Part shown: piece after piece, positions 27,996-34,885 of the stretch
Numbering within the stretch: the first letter of the stretch is position 1
Layout of the letters: every line of letters begins with the position of its first letter
Position numbers and translations under genes: made by a program
The notes under the pieces: model-generated
Seen by the model: the letters and a program-made list of their open reading frames with translations, nothing else
Told to the model about the DNA's origin: nothing
The model's database searches: none
DNA from: Serratia sp. H1w
Lineage (GTDB): Bacteria > Pseudomonadota > Gammaproteobacteria > Enterobacterales > Enterobacteriaceae
Direction: 5' to 3'
Assembly: GCF_000633355.1 (NCBI RefSeq)
Contig: NZ_AYMQ01000081.1
Coordinates: 1-34,885, forward strand
DNA length: 34,885 nucleotides

Positions 27996-28864
27996 TCTTG
28001 ACGATGCAGCAACCAGAATGCCGCTGGCGTCAGGTCACCCAGTTTCTTCTGCGGCCACTGTTGGTTGTAGTGAGTGCAGATTGCTTGCAGCACGGCATCC
28101 AGCGAGAGGTGTTCCGCCGCCGGGAGTACCTGCATCAGTTCGCTTTCAAGCCGCAGCACCCGCTCCATTTGCGGGTGCTCGGGCTGTTGCAACGTCAGCC
28201 CTTGCTCCTGACACCATAGCTGTAACGGATGTGTCTGAGATTCACTGTTGCCGAACAGCTTTTTATTTTCAGTCTCAATAGATTGGATACCACCAGGGCA
28301 GTGCGATAACAGTTCCTTCAGCCAGTTAACCACCAGCACCGGCGAAGCGCCCGCAAAGGCTCGCGCGCTCAACCAACCGCTGACCTTTTCCTCAGCCCAC
28401 AATAAGTGTTGCTCACCGCCATCTGCGGCCAATAGGCTAATTCTTTGATAATAAAGGGCGAGAGTCCCAGGCCGTGCACCGGCTTTCAACGCCTTCTTCC
28501 CTCGCAGCGCTCTGCCCTCATCCTCACTACGCTGGCCAACGCCACGCAGATAGCGATCCAACCCCGCACGAGAGATTGGCTGCTGCATGCCCTGATTCAC
28601 CACCACCAGCAACTCATCCAGCGGCAACTGCAATTTTTGTCTCAGCCAGTTGATCAGCAGGCTCTGCTCATCCGTCAGCACCTTGCGGGTCGTTTTGGGC
28701 ACCGTATGACGATCGGCAACGTCCTGCCGCTGCCGCCAGCGACGCACCGTCGCCACGGAAATGCCCAGTTCTTGCGCCAATTCACGATCGCTTTTGGCCG
28801 ATTGCTGGATATAACGCCGTACCCGCGGGGTCGTGGTCGCATTGGCATGCAGCTTGATTTCCAT
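27992..28864 (-). CDS. IS481-type transposase-like protein with a degraded catalytic core
   Basis: The 290-residue protein opens with [16 protein letters not shown] and a helix-turn-helix ([20 protein letters not shown], about 26-45), then [10 protein letters not shown]. This is the standard N-terminus of IS481-family transposases. The remaining part still follows the DDE core in outline ([11 protein letters not shown], a [12 protein letters not shown] block, and a final [20 protein letters not shown]). The first catalytic Asp is lost (RIS at 141-143), and the TDNG motif reads TENK (198-201). No terminal inverted repeats or target duplications are visible next to it. The ATG at 28864 follows TGGAG. 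It is divergent from the PTS operon. It may be a domesticated DNA-binding protein; it is unlikely to transpose. Confidence 0.75.
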   Translation of the reverse strand: MEIKLHANATTTPRVRRYIQQSAKSDRELAQELGISVATVRRWRQRQDVADRHTVPKTTRKVLTDEQSLLINWLRQKLQLPLDELLVVVNQGMQQPISRAGLDRYLRGVGQRSEDEGRALRGKKALKAGARPGTLALYYQRISLLAADGGEQHLLWAEEKVSGWLSARAFAGASPVLVVNWLKELLSHCPGGIQSIETENKKLFGNSESQTHPLQLWCQEQGLTLQQPEHPQMERVLRLESELMQVLPAAEHLSLDAVLQAICTHYNQQWPQKKLGDLTPAAFWLLHRQD

Positions 28865-28937
28865 CTTTAACTCCACACTGAAACGGATGCTTTATCATAA
28901 CTAATCTTGTGAGATATTTTATAAATTCGCCTCACAC

Positions 28938-28980
28938 TGTGAACTGATTCACCTTTCTTTAAAATCCATTGACTGATAAT
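28938..28980 (+). promoter_or_regulatory. CRP-activated promoter of the PTS-glycosylasparaginase operon
   Basis: TGTGA-N6-TCACC at 28938-28953 matches nine of the ten conserved CRP bases. A -10-like GATAAT lies at 28975-28980. A start near 28987 would place the CRP centre at about -41.5, the class II arrangement. The operon should need cAMP-CRP. The -35 region is poor, as expected for such a promoter. Confidence 0.65.
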
Positions 28981-29043
28981 CCCAATCAATAAATCGCCAC
29001 CCTTACCTGTTTTTCTCCAATCAGCCTACCTACGGGGTTTAGC

Positions 29044-30330
29044 ATGAACAACGTTCTGGGATTTCTTGAAGCCAAGCTGATGCCACTGGCGGCCAAGGCC
29101 GCACAACAGCGGCATTTGTGTGCCATCCGCGGTGCCTACGTTTCCTTTATGCCGTTCATTATTGTCGGCTCGATCCTGCTGGTGATTTCGTCATTCCCCA
29201 ATCAGGGTTACCAGCAGTTTATGGCGGGCCTGTTTGGCGCCAGTTGGAGCAATATCATCGAGATCCCGTTTAACGCGGTGTTCTCCACCATGTCGCTGTT
29301 CGTCAGTTTCCTGACAGCTTATCGCCTGGCGGAACATTATGACGAGGATCGCGTCTCCAGCGGCATTCTGTCACTGGTATGTTTCCTGATCTTGACGCCG
29401 TTTATCAAAGTGGAAGCTCTGGGTAACGTCAGCGTGATCCCGACCGAATGGATCGGCAGCAAAGGGCTGTTTGTCGCCATGATTGGCTCACTGCTGTGGA
29501 CCGAACTGTTCTGCTACCTCAAGCGCCGCAAGCTGATCATCAAAATGCCAGAAGGTGTGCCACCAGCGGTACAGGAATCCTTCGCCGCCCTGCTGCCTGC
29601 ACTGTTCGTGATTATTCTGGTGCTGGTGATCCGTATTCTGTTCGAGCACACCAGCTACCAAACTATTCACCAGTTTATTTATAACGTGGTCGCTACGCCA
29701 GTACGTCACTTTGGCACCTCTTATATCGGTGCACTGCTGACGGTATTGAGTATCACCATTCTCTGGTCGGTCGGCATCAACTCCGGTTCGATGGTTAACG
29801 GCATCATTCGCCCGCTGTGGATGGAAAACCAGACCGACAACATCGCCGCTATCCAGGCCGGGGTCACGCCACCGCACATCGTTACCGAACAGTTCTTCGA
29901 TATGATCTGGATGGGCGGTGCCGGGGCAACTCTGTCGTTGGTGATCGCCATCCTGTTCTTCGCCCGTAGCAACAGCATCCGCGAAGTGGGCCGTATGGGA
30001 GCAGCGGCTTCAATCTTCAACATTAATGAACCCATCCTGTTTGGCCTGCCGGTGATCATGAACCCCATTATGTTGATCCCCTTCAACCTGGTACCGGTGG
30101 TGCTGGTGACCGTGCAATACGTAGCGATGAAGCTGGGAGCGGTAGCCGTCACCACCGGGGTATTTATCCCCTGGACGCTACCGCCAGTGATCAGCGGATT
30201 TATCGTGACCGGCCATTTGAGTGGCAGCCTGATGCAGATCGTCAACCTGCTGATCGGTGCCATGCTGTATCTGCCTTTCCTGCGCATTCTGGATAAACAG
30301 TATCGCGCAGCCGAAACATCAGGAGTTTGA
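29044..30330 (+). CDS. PTS lactose/cellobiose-family permease, EIIC
   Basis: The 428-residue membrane protein resembles ChbC/CelB. It has about ten hydrophobic segments, the GVPPAVQESFAALLPA block and the FNINEPILFGLPVIMNP loop with the substrate-binding glutamate (Glu329). It transports and, with the IIB and IIA subunits encoded downstream, phosphorylates a sugar or glycoside. The family's GIHG motif reads GINS here (Asn246 for the His), so substrate contacts may differ from chitobiose or cellobiose transporters. It is the first gene of a five-gene operon and stops two bases before the next start. Confidence 0.93.
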   Translation: MNNVLGFLEAKLMPLAAKAAQQRHLCAIRGAYVSFMPFIIVGSILLVISSFPNQGYQQFMAGLFGASWSNIIEIPFNAVFSTMSLFVSFLTAYRLAEHYDEDRVSSGILSLVCFLILTPFIKVEALGNVSVIPTEWIGSKGLFVAMIGSLLWTELFCYLKRRKLIIKMPEGVPPAVQESFAALLPALFVIILVLVIRILFEHTSYQTIHQFIYNVVATPVRHFGTSYIGALLTVLSITILWSVGINSGSMVNGIIRPLWMENQTDNIAAIQAGVTPPHIVTEQFFDMIWMGGAGATLSLVIAILFFARSNSIREVGRMGAAASIFNINEPILFGLPVIMNPIMLIPFNLVPVVLVTVQYVAMKLGAVAVTTGVFIPWTLPPVISGFIVTGHLSGSLMQIVNLLIGAMLYLPFLRILDKQYRAAETSGV

Positions 30331-30331
30331 T

Positions 30332-31297
30332 ATGTGGGGAATGATTGCAACCTGGCGTATGGCGCTGGAAGGTGTCACGCAGGCCAGTAGCACGCTGAAA
30401 GCCGGAGCTAGTGCCGCACAAAGCGTGGTCAGCGCGGTTGCTGAAGTGGAGGACTTTCCGTTTTATAAATCCGTCGGCTTCGGCGGTCTGCCGACCGAAA
30501 ACGGTGAGGTAGAACTGGATGCCGCCTTTATGGATGGCGATACGTTGGCTTTCGGCGCCGTTGGCAACCTGGTGGATATCGCCAACCCGGTGAAAGTTGC
30601 CCAGGCACTGAGCCGCGAGCGCTTCAACAGCGTGCTGGTAGGAACTGGCGCGCGCGAATGGGCTCTTAGCCAGGGCTTTGCCAATAAGACCATGCTGACC
30701 GAACGCGCGACCCAGCACTATCGTAAACGCTGCCGTGAAACCATCGACAAGGGCCTTAGCCCCTATGATGGACACGATACCGTCGGCATTATCGGCCTCG
30801 ATCTGCATGGCTCAATGAGCGTAGCCACCTCGACCAGCGGGCTGTTTATGAAACGCCGTGGCCGCCTGGGGGATTCACCGGTGATCGGCTCCGGCTTTTA
30901 CTGTGACAGCCAGATCGGTGCCGCCACCGCCACTGGCGTGGGTGAAGACCTGATGAAAGGCTGCACCAGCTATGAAATCGTGCGCCGCATGCAACAGGGT
31001 ATGACCCCACAGCAAGCCGCTGATTCGGTCGTGTTTGAATTGGAAGATCGGTTGATCGCCCGCTTTGGCAGGGTGGGCGATCTCTCGGTGGTTTGCATGA
31101 ATCGGCAAGGAGAGTTTGGCGTTTCTACCAATATCAAAACCTTCTCATTTGTGGTCGCCAGCGCTATCCAGCCACCGACGGTATATCTGGCAGAACGCCG
31201 TGCCGAGCATACCCACTACATCCCAGCCAGCGAGCAATGGCTAACCGACTATGCCGAGCGCATTCGCGCGCCGATTGAGGAGATCCATTTTGATTAA
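30332..31297 (+). CDS. N4-(beta-N-acetylglucosaminyl)-L-asparaginase-type Ntn-hydrolase
   Basis: The 321-residue protein belongs to the glycosylasparaginase / isoaspartyl-peptidase family, which self-cleaves to expose a catalytic threonine. That residue is Thr150 in GHDTVGIIGLD. GRLGDSPVIGSGFYCD and GAATATGVGEDLM supply the substrate-binding residues of the family. It hydrolyses the bond between a sugar and asparagine, or related amides. No signal peptide is present, so it acts in the cytoplasm on imported, probably phosphorylated, substrate. The ATG at 30332 follows AGGAG. Its placement between PTS subunits strongly suggests that the PTS brings in a glycosyl-asparagine or glycopeptide. Confidence 0.9.
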   Translation: MWGMIATWRMALEGVTQASSTLKAGASAAQSVVSAVAEVEDFPFYKSVGFGGLPTENGEVELDAAFMDGDTLAFGAVGNLVDIANPVKVAQALSRERFNSVLVGTGAREWALSQGFANKTMLTERATQHYRKRCRETIDKGLSPYDGHDTVGIIGLDLHGSMSVATSTSGLFMKRRGRLGDSPVIGSGFYCDSQIGAATATGVGEDLMKGCTSYEIVRRMQQGMTPQQAADSVVFELEDRLIARFGRVGDLSVVCMNRQGEFGVSTNIKTFSFVVASAIQPPTVYLAERRAEHTHYIPASEQWLTDYAERIRAPIEEIHFD

Positions 31298-32750
31298 TTA
31301 CCGGCTTCAGAGTGAAATATCCACATGGGATGTCAGCAACCATGTGATCAGCTACCCTGGCAGCACGTTGCAATTGCCCTGTAATCCTACCCTGCTACAG
31401 GAACTGCAAACCACCGCTCAGCAGCAAACTGCCGACTGTGCCTACGGCTGCGCTCCGGCAGGTCGTGTCACGCTGTTGCCAAAAACGTTCTGGCTTGATG
31501 AGCACACCAGCAAACTGATCACCGCACTGCGCCCCCTACTACGCAGCGGTAACAGTACGCAGTTGATCGTCGACTTGACGTTGTTTGATCACGGCAGCCT
31601 ACCGGTGCTGAACCCTCTGCTACATTTCCTGTTCAACCTGGATTATCAACTGAGCGATCTCGGCCTGAAACAGGCACAGGAGATCCCTGCGCCACGTATT
31701 CAGGAATGGGTGTTCTATTGTCAGCCGCAGCAGCTAACAACGCTTGAACCGCTTCTGTCGCAAGCGGCAGCCACAGCCATGGGAATGAAGGCGGCGCGGC
31801 GCATTGCCGACCTGCCAAGCGATCGTTGCGCCCCGGCGTTTTTCGCCAGCGAGATTGCCCGGCAGATTGCACACTATCCTAGCCTGAGTTGTGAAGTGTT
31901 GGATGAACAGCAGATCGCAGAACAAGGCCTGGGTTTGTTACAGGCTGTCGGTAAAGGTGCCGATAATCCGCCGCGTCTGGTGGTGATACGCTATCAGGGA
32001 AGCGATAGCGGCCCCTACAGCGCCTACGTAGGCAAAGGCATCACCTTTGATACCGGCGGCTTATGGTTAAAGGGCGGCGATGGCATGTACACCATGAAAT
32101 ATGACATGTGTGGTGCTGCTAATGTCTTTGGCCTGATGCTGGCTGTCGCAGAACTCAAACTACCTGTACGTCTGGTCGGCGTGCTGGCACTGGCGGAAAA
32201 TATGATTGGCCCGGCAGCAATGCGCCCTGGAGATGTCGCAACCAGCTACAGTGGCCTGACCGTCGAAATCAACAACACCGATGCCGAGGGGCGACTGGTG
32301 TTGGCCGATGGCATCGCTTACGCCAGCAGGTTGACTCATAACGATCAATTACCGGAATACGTGATCGATCTGGCCACGCTCACCGGTGCGGTGGTCAAAG
32401 CCTTGGGTTACGATCTTAGCGGCCTGATGACCGAGGATGAGAACCTGCGTCACGCGCTTACCCAGGCAGGCCTGCACAGTGGCGATCCTCTGTGGTCTTT
32501 GCCGTTAGGTCCACGCTTCGGCAAGCAGGTAGAAAGCACTATTGCCGACCTGTGCAACACGCCTACCAACAATGCGGCGATCAGCACTTCTGCCGCCTAT
32601 TTCCTAAGCCGTTTCAGCCCGGCGGATATCCCCTGGGCACACCTTGATATCAGTGGCACCGCACTATGGCGCGAAAATGGCCGTAGCGTCGCTTCTGGCC
32701 GACCGATCCCGCTTTTAATCCAGCACTTGCTGGAACGCCTGGAGAAATAA
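31290..32750 (+). CDS. M17 leucyl aminopeptidase-family metallopeptidase
   Basis: The 486-residue protein has the catalytic C-terminal domain of M17 peptidases. VGKGITFDTGGLWLKGG (Lys near 249), YDMCGAANVFG and NNTDAEGRLVLADG (near 328) carry the two-metal site and the active lysine and arginine. The N-terminal ~170 residues are divergent. A TTG start at 31290 is chosen because it overlaps the previous stop by eight bases and GAGGAG lies just upstream; no ATG fits. It should release amino acids from short peptides in the cytoplasm. Lying between the glycosylasparaginase and PTS IIB genes, it may trim peptides left after or before deglycosylation. Confidence 0.9.
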   Translation: MINYRLQSEISTWDVSNHVISYPGSTLQLPCNPTLLQELQTTAQQQTADCAYGCAPAGRVTLLPKTFWLDEHTSKLITALRPLLRSGNSTQLIVDLTLFDHGSLPVLNPLLHFLFNLDYQLSDLGLKQAQEIPAPRIQEWVFYCQPQQLTTLEPLLSQAAATAMGMKAARRIADLPSDRCAPAFFASEIARQIAHYPSLSCEVLDEQQIAEQGLGLLQAVGKGADNPPRLVVIRYQGSDSGPYSAYVGKGITFDTGGLWLKGGDGMYTMKYDMCGAANVFGLMLAVAELKLPVRLVGVLALAENMIGPAAMRPGDVATSYSGLTVEINNTDAEGRLVLADGIAYASRLTHNDQLPEYVIDLATLTGAVVKALGYDLSGLMTEDENLRHALTQAGLHSGDPLWSLPLGPRFGKQVESTIADLCNTPTNNAAISTSAAYFLSRFSPADIPWAHLDISGTALWRENGRSVASGRPIPLLIQHLLERLEK

Positions 32751-32751
32751 T

Positions 32752-33063
32752 ATGAAAAAGATCCTGTTAGTGTGCGATTTAGGTATGTCCACCAGTCTGA
32801 TGGTGAAGAAGATGCAGGAAGCAGCCAAGGCGCGCGGTATTGACGCCGAGATCTGTGCCAAGTCGATCCGTGAATACAAAACGGCAGTGGCAGAATTCGA
32901 CGTCGCGCTGCTGGGGCCACAGATCCGTTATAAGTTGGCCGAATGCGAGAAGATTGCCCACGAGCACAACAAGAAAGTCGCCTGCATCGATATGATGGCC
33001 TACGGCACTATGAAGGGTGACAAGGTATTGGATCAGGCGTTAGCGCTGATTGAGGAAGCCTGA
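32752..33063 (+). CDS. PTS lactose/cellobiose-family EIIB
   Basis: The 103-residue cytoplasmic protein starts MKKILLVCDLGMSTSLMV. Cys8 is the phosphorylated residue in the family P-loop, which in this group usually reads C-x-x-G-M-S-T-S. It takes phosphate from IIA and passes it to the sugar bound by IIC. It begins one base after the peptidase stop and is followed one base later by IIA, so the operon is tightly coupled. Confidence 0.95.
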   Translation: MKKILLVCDLGMSTSLMVKKMQEAAKARGIDAEICAKSIREYKTAVAEFDVALLGPQIRYKLAECEKIAHEHNKKVACIDMMAYGTMKGDKVLDQALALIEEA

Positions 33064-33064
33064 A

Positions 33065-33376
33065 ATGGATCTGGAAAACGAAGTGATGGAGCTGATTGCC
33101 AATGCGGGTTACGCCCGCAGTCTGGTATTTCAGGCCATGCGTTGTGCACGCGAAGACGAAGATTTCGTACAGGCCGAACAGTATATGCAACAAGCGCAGG
33201 AGGCACTCTCTGGCGCTCATCACGTGCAAACCAAACTGATCGAAATGGACGAAGGCAGCGGTAAGATCCCGGTCCACCTGGTGATGGTCCATGCACAGGA
33301 TCATCTGATGAACGCGATTATGCTGATGGAAATGGGCCGCGAGATTATCGCCCTACACCAAAAGTTCGCTCGTTAG
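33065..33376 (+). CDS. PTS lactose/cellobiose-family EIIA
   Basis: The 103-residue helical protein carries the active histidine (His76) in MVHAQDHLMNAIML, the signature of the lactose/chitobiose IIA group, which form trimers. It receives phosphate from HPr. The start MDLENEVMEL lies one base after the IIB stop; the longer frame upstream only overlaps IIB. It is the last gene of the operon, followed by a stem-loop. Confidence 0.95.
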   Translation: MDLENEVMELIANAGYARSLVFQAMRCAREDEDFVQAEQYMQQAQEALSGAHHVQTKLIEMDEGSGKIPVHLVMVHAQDHLMNAIMLMEMGREIIALHQKFAR

Positions 33377-33386
33377 CATGAGCTCG

Positions 33387-33416
33387 GCCGTCTGTGGCCT
33401 CAGAACCACAGACGGC
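33387..33416. terminator. Stem-loop between the PTS operon and dkgB
   Basis: An 11-base perfect stem (GCCGTCTGTGG with its complement) closes an eight-base loop between two convergent genes. It is followed by AAAA on the plus strand and by no T-run on the minus strand, so it is a likely 3' end but not a textbook terminator. Confidence 0.6.
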
Positions 33417-33427
33417 AAAATCAACTA

Positions 33428-34231
33428 TCAATCCCAGTTTGGTGCCAGACCTTCCGGGCTAACCAGGCGACCATTGCATTCCAAAGCGGCAATCTCGGCC
33501 ATTTCTTCGTCAGACAACGTCAGTTGTTGAGCCAGCAGGTTACTTGCCAGGTTTTCACGCTTGGTAGAGGACGGGATCACCGCATAACCCAGTTGCATCG
33601 CCCAAGCCAGGATCACCTGAGCCGGGGTCGCGTTACGGCGCTGCGCGATGCTTTTGATAACCTCATCCTGCAATGCTTTGCCATAAGCCAATGTCATATA
33701 AGAGGTGATGGCAATACCATGTTGTTTAGCAAATTCAACCACCTGACGGTTTTGCAGATACGGCGAGAGCTCGATCTGGATAGTCGCGATCGCATCGGCA
33801 CCCACGGCGTCGATAGCGCGCTGCATCAACTCGGTGGTGAAGTTGGAAATACCAATCTGGCGTGTCAGCCCCAGTTCTTTTGCCTTGACCAGTTCGGCCA
33901 TAGACTCGGCAACCGAGACTTCATCGTTCGGTGACGGCCAGTGGATCAAGGTCAGATCAACATAGCCGGTTTGCAGCTTTTCCAGGCTTGCTTGCAGGCT
34001 TGGGATCAGTTGGTCTTTGCCCAGATTGGCGCTCCAGATCTTGGTAGTGATGAATAACTCTTCACGCTTAACGCCACTGGCTGCGATAGCTTGGCCAACA
34101 GCCGCTTCATTCTCATAGATTTGTGCGGTGTCGATGGCACGGTAACCCAGTTCCAGAGCGGTGCTCACTGAATCGATCACCACTTGGTCTTGCAGACGGA
34201 AGGTACCTAAGCCAAATGCAGGGATGCTCAT
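33428..34231 (-). CDS. dkgB: Aldo-keto reductase, 2,5-diketo-D-gluconate/methylglyoxal reductase B
   Basis: The 267-residue protein has the same length as E. coli DkgB and follows it closely. The NADPH-dependent aldo-keto reductase motifs are present: [14 protein letters not shown] with the catalytic Asp and Tyr, ITTKIW with the Lys, LIHWPSPND with the His, and [14 protein letters not shown] for cofactor binding. It reduces 2,5-diketogluconate and methylglyoxal. It lies between the accessory operon and aspU; in E. coli it adjoins yafC directly. Confidence 0.96.
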   Translation of the reverse strand: MSIPAFGLGTFRLQDQVVIDSVSTALELGYRAIDTAQIYENEAAVGQAIAASGVKREELFITTKIWSANLGKDQLIPSLQASLEKLQTGYVDLTLIHWPSPNDEVSVAESMAELVKAKELGLTRQIGISNFTTELMQRAIDAVGADAIATIQIELSPYLQNRQVVEFAKQHGIAITSYMTLAYGKALQDEVIKSIAQRRNATPAQVILAWAMQLGYAVIPSSTKRENLASNLLAQQLTLSDEEMAEIAALECNGRLVSPEGLAPNWD

Positions 34232-34352
34232 AATTATGTTCTCTTGGTTTGTTTACGAAACGGTATGCAGAGATTATGGCAGCAGTTTTGTTGATCAAAA
34301 ACGCCCTATTGTGCATAAGACTTTTGATTATCAGGCAACAGTAGGGTTCAAT

Positions 34353-34443
34353 CCCCTCACCCCAACCCTCTCCCAAAGGGCGAGGGAGCTGTTCTGCGTC
34401 GTTGGCAGCTAATGTGGCACTGCGTAGGGGCGCCGCATGCTGC
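34353..34443. repeat. Dispersed intergenic repeat element, copy 2 (inverted)
   Basis: This ~91-base sequence is the reverse-complement homologue of 20398-20487. It starts CCCCTCACCCCAACCCTCTC and ends GGGGCGCCGCATGC, with a few substitutions and small indels in the middle. It lies in the ~380-base gap between dkgB and tRNA-Asp, which otherwise holds a third related fragment and a terminator. Confidence 0.75.
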
Positions 34444-34490
34444 GCCCATGTTAAGGTCAGATGCGGGAGTAAAATTGTGGCGCATTCGGC

Positions 34491-34524
34491 ACCCTCTCCT
34501 GGGGGAGAGGGTTAGGGTGAGGGC
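34491..34524. repeat. Related palindromic repeat fragment
   Basis: ACCCTCTCCTGGGGGAGAGG then GTTAGGGTGAGGGC is a short inverted repeat related to one end of the neighbouring element, in the opposite orientation to copy 2. Such CCCTCTCC/GGAGAGGG units are typical of dispersed repeats in Serratia-like genomes. Confidence 0.6.
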
Positions 34525-34572
34525 TATCACTCAACTCAAATTGGCCCGCATTCAGCGCGAATTTTGCATATG

Positions 34573-34602
34573 AAAAAGCCCTGAGTCAGAGACTCAGGGC
34601 TT
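34573..34602 (-). terminator. Intrinsic terminator of the rRNA operon / tRNA-Asp (aspU)
   Basis: AAGCCCTGAGTC and its complement form a 12-base perfect stem with a three-base loop. On the minus strand the stem ends in a run of five T. It lies ten bases beyond the tRNA 3' end. Confidence 0.88.
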
Positions 34603-34612
34603 ATCAATTAAG

Positions 34613-34689
34613 TGGCGGAACGGACGGGGCTCGAACCCGCGACCCCCTGCGTGACAGGCAGGTATTCTAACCAACTGAACTACCGCTCC
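34613..34689 (-). tRNA. aspU: tRNA-Asp (GTC), aspU position, downstream of 5S rRNA
   Basis: This is identical over 77 bases to the copy at 20199-20275, with the GTC anticodon and encoded CCA. It lies about 92 bases after the 5S gene on the same strand, as aspU does in the rrnH operon of E. coli, and is probably cotranscribed with it. Confidence 0.97.
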
Positions 34690-34706
34690 ACCGATTCTTT
34701 TACGTC

Positions 34707-34746
34707 GCATCTTGCGATGCGGGCAAAACCACCTTGGTGATTTTGC
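34707..34746. other. Hairpins in the 5S-tRNA-Asp spacer
   Basis: Two inverted repeats lie here: GCATC-TTGC-GATGC (34707-34720), and an 11-base stem with one mismatch at 34723-34733 and 34736-34746. They are likely processing structures between 5S rRNA and tRNA-Asp in the precursor. Confidence 0.45.
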
Positions 34747-34781
34747 ACATTACCAGATGTCATACTGATAACGTTTAATTG

Positions 34782-34885
34782 ATGCCTGGCAGTGTCCTAC
34801 TCTCGCATGGGGAGACCCCACACTACCATCGGCGCTACGGCGTTTCACTTCTGAGTTCGGCATGGGGTCAGGTGGGACCACCGCG
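34782..34885 (-). rRNA. rrf: 5S ribosomal RNA, 3' part (5' end outside the window)
   Basis: On the minus strand the sequence reads GGTGGTCCCACCTGACCCC, then CCGAACTCAGAAGTGAAACG and ends GCCAGGCAT. These are the standard enterobacterial 5S rRNA blocks. About 104 of the usual 120 bases are inside the window; the 5' end lies beyond the right edge. The upstream 23S and 16S genes should follow outside. Confidence 0.97.

Noticed and set aside
27992-28864. Active insertion sequence
   Set aside because: Two of the expected catalytic residues are missing and no terminal inverted repeats or target duplications are visible around the gene.
30332-31297. Fructose-asparagine (fra) operon
   Set aside because: The fra system uses a sugar isomerase-like deglycase, a kinase and a non-PTS transporter; none of these is present here.
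20199-34689. The two identical tRNA-Asp genes as attachment sites of one integrated island
   Set aside because: The genes between them (dnaQ, rnhA, gloB, mltD, dkgB) are core chromosome in the same order as E. coli, where both tRNA genes are also present.
1-34885. CRISPR arrays, prophage genes, integrases or toxin-antitoxin pairs
   Set aside because: No regularly spaced direct repeats and no proteins of these families were seen on reading the window.

Overview
The window looks like chromosome of an enterobacterium, most likely Serratia or a close relative in the Yersiniaceae. The right half keeps the gene neighbourhood known from Escherichia coli: tRNA-Asp (aspV), dnaQ, rnhA, yafS, gloB, mltD, yafD, yafC, dkgB, tRNA-Asp (aspU), then the 5S end of an rRNA operon on the minus strand. 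Proteins in this backbone are close to their E. coli counterparts. The species cannot be fixed from the sequence alone.

Left part (1-5137): the distal end of a chaperone-usher fimbrial operon (usher C-terminus with an in-frame amber codon, a two-domain adhesin-like subunit, a pilin-like subunit). It is followed by a secreted YbhB/YbcL-family protein, an AraC-type regulator resembling fimbria/virulence activators, and speD (S-adenosylmethionine decarboxylase), which belongs to the next block.

Siderophore block (4355-19891), next to aspV: on the minus strand a TonB-dependent receptor, a C(remnant)-carrier-C NRPS, a YncE-like beta-propeller and speD. Also on the minus strand are FepB-, FepD- and FepG-like transport genes. 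On the plus strand is a 1447-residue NRPS with Cy-Cy-A and a degenerate carrier. On the minus strand at the right end is a stand-alone condensation enzyme resembling VibH/EntF C domains. Together the two NRPS proteins rebuild the domain order of VibF (Cy-Cy-A-C-PCP-C) as a split enzyme. Three Fur-box-like sites cover the promoters. No 2,3-dihydroxybenzoate genes, aryl carrier, transporter ATPase, exporter or esterase are present, so the pathway must borrow these from elsewhere. The predicted product is a catechol-oxazoline-polyamine siderophore of the vibriobactin/serratiochelin type. The speD gene suggests a link to spermidine or a related amine.

Backbone (20199-28000): tRNA-Asp with a clear sigma70 promoter, dnaQ/rnhA, yafS/gloB, mltD, yafD, an extra MFS transporter, and yafC.

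Accessory block between yafC and dkgB (27992-33376): a degenerate IS481-type transposase-like protein, then a compact operon of PTS IIC, glycosylasparaginase-type Ntn-hydrolase, M17 aminopeptidase, PTS IIB and PTS IIA. It is headed by a good CRP site with class II spacing. This looks like an uptake and degradation system for a glycosylated amino acid or peptide. It is the least understood system in the window, along with the split siderophore assembly line.

Right end (33428-34885): dkgB, an intergenic region with dispersed repeat elements shared with the dnaQ-aspV gap, tRNA-Asp, and a truncated 5S rRNA.
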